Shown here: piece after piece, positions 1 through 8,642 of the stretch
How positions within the stretch are numbered: position 1 is the stretch's first letter
Layout of the letters: every line of letters starts with the position of its first letter
Assembly (NCBI RefSeq): GCF_000261685.1
Contig: NZ_AJQE01000026.1
Coordinates: 1 to 59,070 of the forward strand
Length of the DNA: 59,070 bases
Direction: 5' to 3'
Origin: Bradyrhizobium genomosp. I (2014)
GTDB taxonomy: Bacteria > Pseudomonadota > Alphaproteobacteria > Rhizobiales > Xanthobacteraceae
Made by a program: the position numbers and the translations under genes
The notes under the pieces: model-generated
What the model saw: the letters and a program-made list of their open reading frames with translations, nothing else
The model's database searches: none
What the model was told of the DNA's origin: nothing

Positions 1-707
1 AGCCCGGCGCCGAGCTGCCGCCGCTGCACGACATCGAGGAAGACCTCGAAAAGATGCGCCGCGACCGCGAGCGCCTCGGCGCGGTGAACCTGCGCGCCGA
101 GGAAGAGCTGCGCGAGGTCGAGACCCAGCACACCGGCCTCGTCACCGAGCGCGACGACCTGGTCGAAGCCATCAAGCGGCTCCGCCAGGGCATCCAGAGC
201 CTCAACAAGGAGGCGCGCGAACGGCTGCTGACCTCGTTCGAGGTCGTCAACAACCACTTCAAGCGCCTGTTCGTCGAGCTGTTCGGCGGCGGCGAGGCCG
301 CGCTGCACCTGATCGAGAGCGACGACCCGCTGGAAGCCGGTCTCGAAATCATCGCCAAGCCGCCGGGCAAGAAGCCGCAGACGCTGTCGTTGCTCTCGGG
401 CGGCGAGCAGGCGCTGACCGCGATGGCGCTGATCTTCGCGGTGTTCCTCACCAACCCCTCGCCGATCTGCGTGCTGGACGAAGTCGACGCGCCGCTCGAC
501 GACCACAACGTCGAACGGTACTGCAACCTGCTGCACGAGATGACCGGCTCGACCGACACGCGCTTCATTATCATCACCCACAACCCGATCACGATGGCGC
601 GGATGAACCGCCTGTTCGGCGTCACCATGGCCGAGCGCGGCGTCTCGCAGCTGGTGTCGGTCAGCCTGCAAGAGGCGGTGGAGATCCTCGACCAGAACGT
701 GGCGTGA
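1..707 (+). CDS. smc: Chromosome segregation protein SMC, C-terminal part (5' truncated by window)
   Basis: The reading frame is open from base 3 to the stop at 707 and gives the last ~235 residues of an SMC ATPase, a family of about 1150 residues. Visible are the end of a charged coiled coil, then the C-terminal half of the ATPase head: the ABC signature LSGGEQ (bases ~408-425), Walker [14 protein letters not shown] (~466-504) and the H-loop THNPITM. SMC dimers with ScpAB organise and segregate the chromosome. The N-terminal Walker A head and the hinge lie outside the window. A palindromic repeat follows the stop directly. The family call is secure from the head motifs. Confidence 0.96.
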   Translation, partial: PGAELPPLHDIEEDLEKMRRDRERLGAVNLRAEEELREVETQHTGLVTERDDLVEAIKRLRQGIQSLNKEARERLLTSFEVVNNHFKRLFVELFGGGEAALHLIESDDPLEAGLEIIAKPPGKKPQTLSLLSGGEQALTAMALIFAVFLTNPSPICVLDEVDAPLDDHNVERYCNLLHEMTGSTDTRFIIITHNPITMARMNRLFGVTMAERGVSQLVSVSLQEAVEILDQNVA

Positions 708-717
708 TATCTCCGGC

Positions 718-808
718 GTCATTCCGGGGCTCGCGCAGCGAGAACCCGGAATCTCGCGCTGCAATCTCGAACTCCCGGGTTCGCGACTTCGTCGCGCCCC
801 GGCATGAC
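718..808. repeat. Palindromic intergenic repeat, type A, copy 1
   Basis: Ends are near-complementary: it begins GTCATTCCGGGGC and ends GCCCCGGCATGAC, with an inner AACCCGGAATCTCG segment. Similar elements lie at 2525, 6138, 9565 and 37784. This copy ends 11 bases before the start codon of the next gene, so it forms nearly all of that gene's upstream region. Confidence 0.85.
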
Positions 809-819
809 GGTGGGCCAAC

Positions 820-1797
820 ATGATCTCACCCACCCTCCCGGCCGAACTGAAAGCCGTCCTCGACGGCAAGCTCCAGGGCTTCTCGCGTACCGACGCGGCA
901 CAGCGCTCCGAGAAGATCTCGACCACCTATCGCGCCGGCGGCGGCTCCGGCACGATCAAGTCCGAAGCTGATGCCCTCGCCTACGCACTTGCGCGCATGC
1001 CGGCGACCTACGCGGCCGTGGCCGCGAGCCTGAACGCACTCACCGAGATCGCACCAAGCCTCGCCCCGGAGACGCTGCTCGACGTCGGCGCCGGTCCGGG
1101 GACCGCGAGCTGGGCCGCCGCGGAGGCGTTTCCGTCGCTGCAGGACTTTACCCTGCTCGACGCCAACGCCACCCTGAGCCGGCTCGCGCTCGATCTGGCA
1201 CGCGGCAGCTCGCGCCTCGCGGAGTGCCGCTATCTGCCGGGGGATGCCGGCGGAAATCTCGCCGAGGTGTCACAGGCCGATCTCGTCGTTGCGAGCTACG
1301 TCATCGGCGAGCTCAGCGAGGCCGATCAGCGCAAGCTCATAGATGCCATGTGGGCGAAGGCCCGCCACGCGCTGGTCGTGATCGAGCCCGGCACGCCCGC
1401 CGGCTACGCCCGCATCATCGCACTGCGCCAGCAGCTGATCGCGGCCGGCGCCTACGTCGCCGCGCCCTGCCCGCATGAGAAGCCCTGCCCGCTCGTCGCG
1501 CCCGACTGGTGCCATTTCAGCCAGCGCCTGCCGCGCTCGCAGGCGCACCGCCAGATCAAGGGCGCCGAGGTACCATTCGAGGACGAGCGCTTCATCTACG
1601 TCGCCCTGACCCGTACCCCGCCTGCCACGCGCGCGGCGCGCGTGCTGGCGCCGCCCGATATCGGCAAGGCCGAGATCACGGCAAAGCTCTGCACCGAGGA
1701 AGGTGTCGCGCTGACGAAGATCCCGCGACGCGACAAGGCCGCCTATGCAAGCGCGCGGCGTTGGCGCTGGGGCGACGCCGTCATTGCCGAAAGTTAA
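820..1797 (+). CDS. Rsm22-like (mitochondrial small ribosomal subunit Rsm22 family) methyltransferase-fold protein
   Basis: 325 residues. The SAM-binding motif I LLDVGAGPGTASWAA is at about residues 87-101. A C-terminal cluster of the form CPHEKPCPLVAPDWCHFSQR (about 215-235) is the cysteine/histidine signature of the Rsm22 family, where it holds an Fe-S cluster. Family members assist or modify the small ribosomal subunit, but the bacterial substrate is not established. The ATG at 820 follows the palindromic repeat, and no strong Shine-Dalgarno is visible. Two in-frame or antisense long frames over this gene are GC-rich shadows. The family is confident, the exact reaction is not. Confidence 0.85.
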   Translation: MISPTLPAELKAVLDGKLQGFSRTDAAQRSEKISTTYRAGGGSGTIKSEADALAYALARMPATYAAVAASLNALTEIAPSLAPETLLDVGAGPGTASWAAAEAFPSLQDFTLLDANATLSRLALDLARGSSRLAECRYLPGDAGGNLAEVSQADLVVASYVIGELSEADQRKLIDAMWAKARHALVVIEPGTPAGYARIIALRQQLIAAGAYVAAPCPHEKPCPLVAPDWCHFSQRLPRSQAHRQIKGAEVPFEDERFIYVALTRTPPATRAARVLAPPDIGKAEITAKLCTEEGVALTKIPRRDKAAYASARRWRWGDAVIAES

Positions 1798-1935
1798 CCT
1801 CGTCACCCGCTTTTGCCTTGAACTCGGGCAGCTTCCCATTTGACCAAGTCCTACCTCCCCTCTGCGCCGGGCTCTCGCTTCGCGCCAATTTGGTCTACCC
1901 TAGCGCCCGCCTTCTTCCCTCTTCAGGAGTCCTCC

Positions 1936-2496
1936 ATGTCGACCGGCTGGATCGTTCTCGGCGTCATCGTCGTCCTCGTGCTGTTCGCCTTCAGCGCCTA
2001 CAACCGCCTTGTGGCGCTGAGCCAGCGCGTCGGCCAGGCCTTTGCCGATATCGACGTGCAGCTCAAGCAGCGCCACGATCTGGTCCCGAACCTGGTCGAG
2101 ACCGTGAAGGGCTATGCTTCGCATGAGCGCGGCACGCTCGACGACGTCATCAAGGCACGCAATTCGGCGATGTCGGCACAGGGACCGGCGCAGGTGTCCG
2201 CGGCCGAGAACCAGTTGTCCGGCGCGCTCGGCCGGCTGATCGCGTTGTCGGAGGCCTATCCGGATCTCAAGGCCAACGCCAATTTCCAGCAGCTCGCATC
2301 CGAGCTCTCCGACCTCGAGAACAAGATCGCGGCGAGCCGCCGTTTCTTCAACAACGCGGTCCAGGAATACAACACCGGCATCCAGCAGATGCCCGCCGCC
2401 CTGTTCGCCGGCATGTTCGGCTTCACCAGGAAGGACTTCTTCGATCTCGGCGCCAGCCGTACCGAGGTCGAGGCGGCGCCGCAGGTGAAGTTCTGA
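1936..2496 (+). CDS. lemA: LemA family membrane protein
   Basis: 186 residues. The ATG at 1936 is chosen over an in-frame ATG 96 bases upstream because CAGGAG lies just ahead of it and the product then starts with an N-terminal membrane segment (about residues 4-22). After that come FxxYNRLVxLxQRVxxAFADIDVQLKQRHDLVPNLV and the helical body typical of LemA, including a conserved FNNAVQEYN stretch. LemA proteins are membrane-anchored helical bundles of unclear role and very often sit beside a protease or a TPM/DUF477 gene. Here the next gene is an M48 metalloprotease, so the two probably act together at the envelope. Confidence 0.92.
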   Translation: MSTGWIVLGVIVVLVLFAFSAYNRLVALSQRVGQAFADIDVQLKQRHDLVPNLVETVKGYASHERGTLDDVIKARNSAMSAQGPAQVSAAENQLSGALGRLIALSEAYPDLKANANFQQLASELSDLENKIAASRRFFNNAVQEYNTGIQQMPAALFAGMFGFTRKDFFDLGASRTEVEAAPQVKF

Positions 2497-2524
2497 TTGC
2501 TTGACATGCCCATTGTTTTTTTCC

Positions 2525-2604
2525 GTCATTCCGGGGCGTCGCAAAGCGACGAAACCGGAATCTCGAGGTTCCGGGTTCACGCCTTCGGCGTGCTCCGGAA
2601 CGAC
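2525..2604. repeat. Palindromic intergenic repeat, type A, copy 2
   Basis: Begins GTCATTCCGGGGC and ends CTCCGGAACGAC, with internal short palindromes (TCGCAAAGCGA, GCCTTCGGCG). It separates lemA from the M48 protease and ends 21 bases before the protease start codon. Confidence 0.82.
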
Positions 2605-2625
2605 GGACTTTGACGAAGACGCGTC

Positions 2626-3849
2626 ATGGCCGCGTATGGTCTCTACACGCACATCGCCTCGAACAAGTTTCGTTCGATGCTGCTGCTCGCCGGCCTTTTC
2701 ATGTTGGTCTACGTGCTGGTCTATGCCGGCGCGCTGGTCGCCGAGGTCGTCATCGACGGCAATGGCACGGTCGCCTTCTATCTGAGCCGCGCCTTCGCCG
2801 ACCTGCTCAAGGCCGCGCCGTTTGCGACAATCGCGGCGGCCCTCTGGATCGTGATCGCCTATTTCTTCCACCAGTCGATGATCGATGCCGTGACCGGCGG
2901 CCACGACGTGACCCGGCAGGAGGAGCCGCGGCTCTACAATCTGCTGGAAAACCTCTGCATCTCGCGCGGCATCACCATGCCGAAGCTGAAGATCATGGAG
3001 AGCCCGGCGCTGAACGCGTTCGCGACCGGGCTCAATCCGCGGCAATATTCCATCACAGTCACCACCGGTCTCCTCGCCGCGCTGAACGACAAGGAGATCG
3101 AGGCGGTGCTGGGCCACGAGCTGACCCACATCAAGAACGGCGACGTGCAGCTCATGGTCGTCGCCGTCATCATCGCCGGCGTGGTCGGCTTCTTCGGCGA
3201 ATTGTTCTTCCGCCTGTTCACGAACTTCAACTGGAGCTCCGGCTCCGGCGGCTCGTGGTCCTCGGGCCCCTCCTCGTCCCGGTCGTCCTCGTCATCGAGC
3301 GACAGCAAGAACTCCGGCGGCGGCGCAGTGATCGTGATCATCATCGCGATCGTGCTGATCGTGGTGGCCTGGCTGCTGTCCCAGGTGGTCAAGCTCGCTT
3401 TGTCGCGGTCGCGCGAATTTCTCGCCGACGCCGGCTCCGTCGAGCTGACGAAAGACCCCGACGCCATGATCTCGGCGTTGCGCAAGATCGAGGGCCGCGG
3501 CGAGCTGCCGGGCGCGACCTCGGCGGTGATGGAGCTCTGCGTCGACAATCCGCGCGAGGGCTTTGCCGATTTGTTCGCAACCCATCCCTCGGTGCAGGCC
3601 CGGGTCGACGCGCTGGTCAAGTTCGCCGGCGGCCACGACCCCGGTCGGCTGCCAGACGCCGTTGGAGAGACGGATCGGCCCGAGACGGAACAACCCGAGG
3701 CACAGGCCAACCCGCAGGATGCGCAGCCGCCGCTGCCGCATGGGCCGTGGAACGACGCGGGCAACCCGGCTGGACCGCCGCCCGTGCCGACCCCAGGCCC
3801 CTCAGGAGCCCCGGCGGGCAATGCGATGGGACCCTGGGGCCGCCATTGA
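2626..3849 (+). CDS. M48 family (HtpX/Ste24-like) membrane zinc metalloprotease
   Basis: 407 residues. The zinc site HELTH is at about residues 164-168 within VLGHELTHIKNGD, with the glutamate-bearing REFLADAGSV downstream. Membrane segments are visible at about 16-36, 63-80, 178-195 and 232-250. Between the last two is a low-complexity Ser/Gly stretch (about 202-230), and the C-terminus is a Pro-rich tail. The conserved ADLFATHPSVQARV block matches M48 proteins. It is longer than classical HtpX (about 300 residues) because of the Ser-rich insert and Pro tail. Its partner is probably the preceding LemA. The window holds a second, more typical HtpX at 44963-45922. Confidence 0.9.
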   Translation: MAAYGLYTHIASNKFRSMLLLAGLFMLVYVLVYAGALVAEVVIDGNGTVAFYLSRAFADLLKAAPFATIAAALWIVIAYFFHQSMIDAVTGGHDVTRQEEPRLYNLLENLCISRGITMPKLKIMESPALNAFATGLNPRQYSITVTTGLLAALNDKEIEAVLGHELTHIKNGDVQLMVVAVIIAGVVGFFGELFFRLFTNFNWSSGSGGSWSSGPSSSRSSSSSSDSKNSGGGAVIVIIIAIVLIVVAWLLSQVVKLALSRSREFLADAGSVELTKDPDAMISALRKIEGRGELPGATSAVMELCVDNPREGFADLFATHPSVQARVDALVKFAGGHDPGRLPDAVGETDRPETEQPEAQANPQDAQPPLPHGPWNDAGNPAGPPPVPTPGPSGAPAGNAMGPWGRH

Positions 3850-4057
3850 GCGCGTGATTTACCGCTCCTCGCGGCGGGTTTCCCAGCGATCAGGAAAAAC
3901 CTCGGGAATTGCCCCAACTGGGGCCCGCGGAATTGAATTCTCCCTTGTTTCTGCCATGTTCGCGCCCAACAGCAGACTTGGGACCATCTTTGGGACATCG
4001 ATTTGGGGCCCGGCCGATTGCGACCTCGCGATCGGGGGCGCGCGTTAGGGGACAGCA

Positions 4058-4810
4058 ATGGCAAAGCCGGCAGTGGTTGTGGTGGGGGCGGACAAGGGCG
4101 GGGTCGGCAAGACCACGGTATCGCGGACCTTGCTCGATTATTTCTCGGCCAACAACGTGCCGACGCGCGCGTTCGACACGGAATCCCCGCGCGGAACCCT
4201 GAAGCGCTTCCACCCCGACATCACCGAGATCGTCGACATGACGACGACGGCGGACCAGATGAAGATCTTCGACACGCTCAACGCCGTCAGCCCGTCGGTG
4301 ACCGTGATCGACGTCCGCGCCGGCCTGCTCTCGCCGGCCCTCGCCTCGCTGCGCGACATCGGTTTCCTCGACGCCGCCAAGGCCGGCCAGATCACCTTTG
4401 CGGTGTTCCATATCCTCGGCCCCTCGATCGCCTCGCTGGAGGAGATCGCCGAGACCGCGGGCTTCATGAGCGGCGCGAAATATTTCCTGGTGAAGAACTT
4501 CATCAACGACACCCAGTTCTTCCAGTGGGACCAGGCGACCTACAATTCCTACTTCCACCGCATCAAGGACGCGACCGAGCTGACCATCCCCAAGCTCAAC
4601 GAAATGGCATATGAGCAGGTCGAGGTGTCCTCCGTCCCGTTCCTGAAATTCGTCGCCAACAAGGGCATCAACGACGAAGCCGCGAACTATTCCTTCGTGC
4701 TGCGCGGCTATGTCCGGCACTGGCTGGCGAACGTCTGGAGCGAGTTCGACCGCATCCGCCTCACCGACATCGTCGGCTCGAAACCGGTGACCCGCAACAG
4801 CGAAAAATAG
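4058..4810 (+). CDS. ParA/MinD-like P-loop ATPase of unknown role
   Basis: 250 residues. A deviant Walker A, GADKGGVGKTT (residues 10-20), has the signature lysine of the ParA/MinD/SIMIBI class. VTVIDVRAGLLS (about 84-95) stands at the Walker B position. The remainder does not match a plasmid ParA, and no parB or centromere-like repeats are nearby. A second P-loop gene follows 60 bases downstream, and the two are probably cotranscribed. The cargo is unknown. It could instead be annotated as a cobyrinic acid synthase-like or division-plane ATPase, but nothing in the sequence supports that choice. Confidence 0.8.
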   Translation: MAKPAVVVVGADKGGVGKTTVSRTLLDYFSANNVPTRAFDTESPRGTLKRFHPDITEIVDMTTTADQMKIFDTLNAVSPSVTVIDVRAGLLSPALASLRDIGFLDAAKAGQITFAVFHILGPSIASLEEIAETAGFMSGAKYFLVKNFINDTQFFQWDQATYNSYFHRIKDATELTIPKLNEMAYEQVEVSSVPFLKFVANKGINDEAANYSFVLRGYVRHWLANVWSEFDRIRLTDIVGSKPVTRNSEK

Positions 4811-4870
4811 TTGCGAAGCCCGGGCTGATACGGCTGGATTGGGCGCTGACTTGGCCTGATATAGCTGTCG

Positions 4871-5539
4871 ATGCCCGCAACGCCCGTCTACATCATCTGC
4901 TCGCCCCGCCCGCAGGTCGGCAAGACCCTGCTGGCGCGGCTGCTCAGCGAATTCCTGCTGCTCAAGAACGGCAACGTCGCAGCCTTCGACGTCAACCTGA
5001 AGGAGCCGTCGCTGCTCGACTATCTGCCGAAGATCACGGAAACCGCGGACGTGATCGACACCTACGGCAAGATGCAGCTGATGGACCGCGTCATCGTCGA
5101 CGATGGCCTCGCCAAGGTGATCGACCTCGGCTTCCACGCCTTCGACGAGTTCTTCAAGATGACCGACGAGATCGGCCTATTGAAGGAAGCGGCGCGCCGG
5201 CACGTCGCACCGCAGATCCTGTTCGTCGCCGACACCGACCGCGTCTCGGCCCGCGCACATGAGATGCTGCGGGGGCAGATCCCGCGGATGAACCTGATCA
5301 CGGTGGACAACGAATATGTCGTGCGCGGCGAGCTGCCGCCCGCCATGGCCAGCGGCCGGCTGTTCCGCTTGCCCGCGCTGCCCGGTTTCCTCAAGACCTA
5401 TATCGACCGGCTGAGCTTCTCCTTCACCGGTTATCTGCGCCAGGAAAAGGACTCCTCGACCGAGCTGCACCAGTGGACCCGGCGGAACTATATCGCCTTC
5501 CGGGAACTCGAGCTCAGCCTGATCCTGCAACGGTCTTGA
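4871..5539 (+). CDS. Second P-loop ATPase-like protein with degenerate Walker A
   Basis: 222 residues. The N-terminus VYIICSPRPQVGKTLLARLL resembles a SIMIBI P-loop, but the KGG of ParA/MinD is replaced by RPQ while GKT is kept. The next strand, NGNVAAFDVNLKEPSLLDYLP, corresponds to the substrate-sensing strand of ParA. It has no obvious Walker B, and its length is close to that of the upstream ATPase, so it looks like a diverged paralogue or partner. Nucleotide hydrolysis may be weak or lost. I do not recognise a named function. Confidence 0.7.
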   Translation: MPATPVYIICSPRPQVGKTLLARLLSEFLLLKNGNVAAFDVNLKEPSLLDYLPKITETADVIDTYGKMQLMDRVIVDDGLAKVIDLGFHAFDEFFKMTDEIGLLKEAARRHVAPQILFVADTDRVSARAHEMLRGQIPRMNLITVDNEYVVRGELPPAMASGRLFRLPALPGFLKTYIDRLSFSFTGYLRQEKDSSTELHQWTRRNYIAFRELELSLILQRS

Positions 5540-5579
5540 GGTGGATGAGGTTCGGGCCGAGCGCCACGCCCGTTGCCGC

Positions 5580-6119
5580 TCAGTGCCCCTCGAACGTCAT
5601 CAGCGTGCGCACCGGCACGTCCATGGCGCGCAGCTTGGCGGCGCCGCCGAGCTCGGGCAGGTCGATGATGAAGCAGGCGGCGACGACGTTGGCGCCGATC
5701 TGGCGCAGCAGCTTCACAGCGCCTTCCGCGGTGCCGCCGGTGGCGATGAGATCATCGACCAGGATCACGCGCTCGCCGGGCTGGATCGCGTCGACATGCA
5801 TCTCCATCTCGTCGATGCCATATTCCAGCGAATAGGCGATGCGCACGGTGGTGTGCGGCAACTTGCCCTTCTTCCGGATCGGCACGAAGCCGGCCGAGAG
5901 CTGGTGCGCCACAGCGCCGCCGATGATGAAGCCGCGCGCCTCCATGCCGGCAACCTTGTCGATCTTGTTGCCGGCCCAGGGGTTCACGAGCTCGTCCACC
6001 GCGCGGCGGAACGCGCGCGCGTCTGCGAGCAGGGTGGTGATGTCGCGGAACATGATGCCCGGCTTGGGATAGTCGGGGATGGTGCGGACGCTCGCCTTGA
6101 TGTCGTGGTCGAAGGTCAT
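5580..6119 (-). CDS. apt: Adenine phosphoribosyltransferase
   Basis: 179 residues, the usual Apt length. The PRPP-binding motif [16 protein letters not shown] is at about 118-133. The N-terminal [25 protein letters not shown] block, which marks adenine rather than other phosphoribosyltransferases, is present as [14 protein letters not shown]. The enzyme converts adenine and PRPP to AMP in purine salvage in the cytoplasm. It converges with the upstream ATPase gene (40 bases apart). A type A palindromic repeat lies just upstream of its start. Confidence 0.97.
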   Translation of the reverse strand: MTFDHDIKASVRTIPDYPKPGIMFRDITTLLADARAFRRAVDELVNPWAGNKIDKVAGMEARGFIIGGAVAHQLSAGFVPIRKKGKLPHTTVRIAYSLEYGIDEMEMHVDAIQPGERVILVDDLIATGGTAEGAVKLLRQIGANVVAACFIIDLPELGGAAKLRAMDVPVRTLMTFEGH

Positions 6120-6137
6120 TCGTTTCTCATCTCAGTT

Positions 6138-6239
6138 GTCATTCCGGGGCGATGCGTCAGCATCGAACTCCGGTGCGCAATGGCGCACCCGAGAATCTCG
6201 AGATTCCGGTCTGGTGCTTGCTCACCATCCCGGAATGAC
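6138..6239. repeat. Palindromic intergenic repeat, type A, copy 3
   Basis: Starts GTCATTCCGGGGCGATGCG and ends ATCCCGGAATGAC. It lies between trpE(G) and apt, both on the minus strand, and fills nearly the whole 139-base gap. Confidence 0.85.
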
Positions 6240-6258
6240 GAGGTGAAATATCCTGCAC

Positions 6259-8424
6259 TCAATTCGTCCCCGCATCCAGCCGGAACGCATTCTCGACAAT
6301 ACGCAAGCCCACCTCATTACCGAGCGACATCAGCGATTCCGGGTGGAATTGCACGCCGGCGACCGGCAGGGTCTTGTGCTCCAGCGCCATGGCGACGCCG
6401 TCCTCGGTGCTGGCGGTGACGCTCAGCACCTCCGGCATGCTGTCGCGCTCGACGAACAGCGAGTGATAGCGGCCGATGACGATCTCGTTCGGCAGATTGC
6501 GCATCAAGCGCCCGCCGCGCACCTGCACCCGCGAGGGCCTTCCGTGGGCGGGATGGGTGAGCTGGCCGAGCTCGCCGCCAAAATATTCGCCGATCGCCTG
6601 CACGCCGAGGCAGACGCCGAACACCGGCAGCTTCTTCTCGAGCGCCGCATCGATCGTCTTCTTGATCCCGAAATCCTCGGGACGCCCGGGGCCGGGCGAC
6701 AGCACCAGCAAATCCCACCTCTTCTGCTTGAGCATGTCGAGCGCATGCACATAGCGGACCACGGTGACGCTGGCGCCGACCTGGCGGAAATAATCGGCGA
6801 GCATGTGCACGAAGCTGTCGTCATGGTCGATCAGCAGCACCTGCTTGCCTGAACCAGTCGCGTCGGGCGCGAAAGTCGACAGTGGCTTCGGCGGATCGCC
6901 GCGCAGCGCCTGGAACAGGGCTGCGGCCTTGACCTGGCACTCACGGTCTTCCGCGGCGGGATCGGAATCGAACAGGCAGGTGGCGCCGACGCGGACCTCG
7001 GCGAGGCCATCCTTCATGCGGATGGTGCGGATGGTGAGGCCGGTGTTGATGCTGCCGTCGAAATTGACCGCGCCGATCGCGCCGGCATACCAGCGGCGCG
7101 GCGAGCGCTCGTGATCCTCGACGAACTGCATCGCCCAGAGCTTGGGCGCGCCTGTGACGGTCACCGCCCAGGCATGGGTCAGGAAGGCGTCGAGGGCGTC
7201 GAAGCCAGGCCGCAGCACGCCCTCGACGTGATCGACCGTATGGAAAAGCTTTGAATAGGTCTCGATCTGCCGCCGCGCCAGCACCTTGATCGTGCCGGGG
7301 ACGCAGACGCGCGCCTTGTCATTGCGATCGACGTCGGTGCACATGTTCAGCTCGAACTCGTCCTTCTCCGAGTTCAGGAGCTGGCGGATCTGCTCGGCAT
7401 CGCCGATCGCATCGGTGCCGCGCGCGATCGTGCCCGAGATCGGGCAGGTCTCGACCCGGCGGCCGTCCGAGCGCACGAACATTTCCGGCGAAGCGGAGAC
7501 GAGGAATTCGCCCTCGCCGAGATTCATCAGCGCGCCGTAGGGCGAAGGATTGATGACGCAGAGCCGCTGGAAGACCTCCGCAGGCGAGCGGTCACAGGGC
7601 TCGGCAAACAGCTGGCCCGGCACGGCTTCGAACAGATCGCCCCGCGCAAAGGCGGCGCGCGCAGTCTCGACAGTCGCTTGATATTCGCCAGGCGCGTGAT
7701 CGGCAAAGCCCTGGCGCGGTGTCTTCATATACGGGCTGTCGGCGGTCTCGCGCGGCAGGCCCTCGGTGGATTTGCCCTTCCAGGCGAAGTCGTAGGCAAG
7801 CACGACGCCGCGGCCGGTGGCACGGTCATAGGCCAGCAGGCGATCCGGCACGTACAACACGATATCGCGCTGGTCGGCCTCGCGCGGGCGCTTCTGCACG
7901 AGGTCCTCGATCTGGAACACGAGGTCGTAGGCGAAGGCGCCGAACAGGCCGAGCAGCCCGTCGTCATTGGCGGAGAAAGCGGCGATGATGTCGCGCACCA
8001 GCGACATCACGCTGGCGCGCCGCGTGCGCTGATCCTCCTCGACCGGCGCATCGCCACGGACGATGTGGCCGGCAAGGCGCGTCGCCGTCTTCTCGGAGAT
8101 CACGACGCAGGGCTCGCGCAGGACGTCGCCGAGGAAGGCGATCAGCACCTCTCCTCGCGCGTTGAGCGCTTCGAGCTTGAAATCGACGCCCGTGGTCTCG
8201 AGCTTGAGCGGCGGGTCGGAGAAGCCGAGATCGAAACTCTCGTAGCGGCCCGGCACCGTCGTGCCCGAGGACAGCACTACGCCCCGGCGGCGGTCGAGCA
8301 GATTGATCAGGTCGTCGAGCCGGCTCGCGCCACCGGTAAACTGCTCCGCCACGCGCGTGATCGCAAGGCCCGCACGGGTCGCGTAGTCGCTTCTGGCCGG
8401 GAGAGCAAAGACTGTCCTGTTCAT
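6259..8424 (-). CDS. trpE: Anthranilate synthase, fused TrpE-TrpG
   Basis: 721 residues. An aminase (TrpE) domain of about 520 residues is followed by a class I glutamine amidotransferase (TrpG). In TrpE, the chorismate-binding core includes FLVSASPEMFVR, CPISGTIARG, the DRNDKAR acid site and VTGAPKLWAM. In TrpG, the nucleophile lies in VFGVCLGVQAIGEYFGG (Cys about residue 604) and the FHPES His/Glu near 695-699. It makes anthranilate from chorismate and glutamine, the first step of tryptophan synthesis. AAGAGGA precedes the ATG. Single-chain TrpEG is characteristic of Rhizobiales. Upstream lies a short Trp-containing leader peptide, so attenuation is expected. Confidence 0.97.
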   Translation of the reverse strand: MNRTVFALPARSDYATRAGLAITRVAEQFTGGASRLDDLINLLDRRRGVVLSSGTTVPGRYESFDLGFSDPPLKLETTGVDFKLEALNARGEVLIAFLGDVLREPCVVISEKTATRLAGHIVRGDAPVEEDQRTRRASVMSLVRDIIAAFSANDDGLLGLFGAFAYDLVFQIEDLVQKRPREADQRDIVLYVPDRLLAYDRATGRGVVLAYDFAWKGKSTEGLPRETADSPYMKTPRQGFADHAPGEYQATVETARAAFARGDLFEAVPGQLFAEPCDRSPAEVFQRLCVINPSPYGALMNLGEGEFLVSASPEMFVRSDGRRVETCPISGTIARGTDAIGDAEQIRQLLNSEKDEFELNMCTDVDRNDKARVCVPGTIKVLARRQIETYSKLFHTVDHVEGVLRPGFDALDAFLTHAWAVTVTGAPKLWAMQFVEDHERSPRRWYAGAIGAVNFDGSINTGLTIRTIRMKDGLAEVRVGATCLFDSDPAAEDRECQVKAAALFQALRGDPPKPLSTFAPDATGSGKQVLLIDHDDSFVHMLADYFRQVGASVTVVRYVHALDMLKQKRWDLLVLSPGPGRPEDFGIKKTIDAALEKKLPVFGVCLGVQAIGEYFGGELGQLTHPAHGRPSRVQVRGGRLMRNLPNEIVIGRYHSLFVERDSMPEVLSVTASTEDGVAMALEHKTLPVAGVQFHPESLMSLGNEVGLRIVENAFRLDAGTN

Positions 8425-8476
8425 GTCGTCCTCTTACGAAACTTGCCGAGGGAACGCCACACAGGACAAACGATCG

Positions 8477-8500
8477 GGCCGCCGCACTGCGTTGGCGACC
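8477..8500 (-). terminator. Candidate trp attenuator hairpin
   Basis: On the minus strand GGTCGCC (8500-8494) can pair with GGCGGCC (8483-8477), with one G-U pair. It is followed by CGATCGTTTG, a poor U tract. It lies between the trpL stop and trpE(G), where the 3:4 terminator of an attenuator should be. The fold was drawn by eye only. Confidence 0.4.
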
Positions 8501-8540
8501 TCAGACGATTTTGGGAAAAGAAATCGCACCGGCCACCTCT

Positions 8541-8588
8541 TCAGGAGGCGCGCCACCAAAGACGGGCTGGGCGGAGGGCGGTGCTCAT
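8541..8588 (-). CDS. trpL: trp leader peptide TrpL, 15 residues
   Basis: A minus-strand ATG at 8588 opens a 16-codon frame reading MSTALRPARLWWRAS and a TGA at 8541. Two adjacent Trp codons sit near the end, 116 bases upstream of trpE(G). This is the classic layout of rhizobial rnTrpL/peTrpL attenuators: when charged tRNA-Trp is short, the ribosome stalls on the Trp codons and the downstream terminator does not form. The Shine-Dalgarno is weak. In rhizobia the released leader RNA and peptide also act in trans, which is known from Sinorhizobium and is only inferred here. The call rests on position, Trp codons and size. Confidence 0.75.
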   Translation of the reverse strand: MSTALRPARLWWRAS

Positions 8589-8642
8589 GGGGCGATACTC
8601 ACCATGGCCCGGGGGCGGCGTCAAGGGCGGCCGGGCTGCGGG

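Noticed and set aside
1840..1935. Longer LemA start at 1840
   Set aside because: The extra 32 residues have no family match and the internal ATG at 1936 has the better ribosome site and gives a normal membrane anchor.
4058..5539. Plasmid or phage partition (parA) module
   Set aside because: No parB, no iterons, no centromere-like repeats, and the region has normal chromosomal neighbours and composition.
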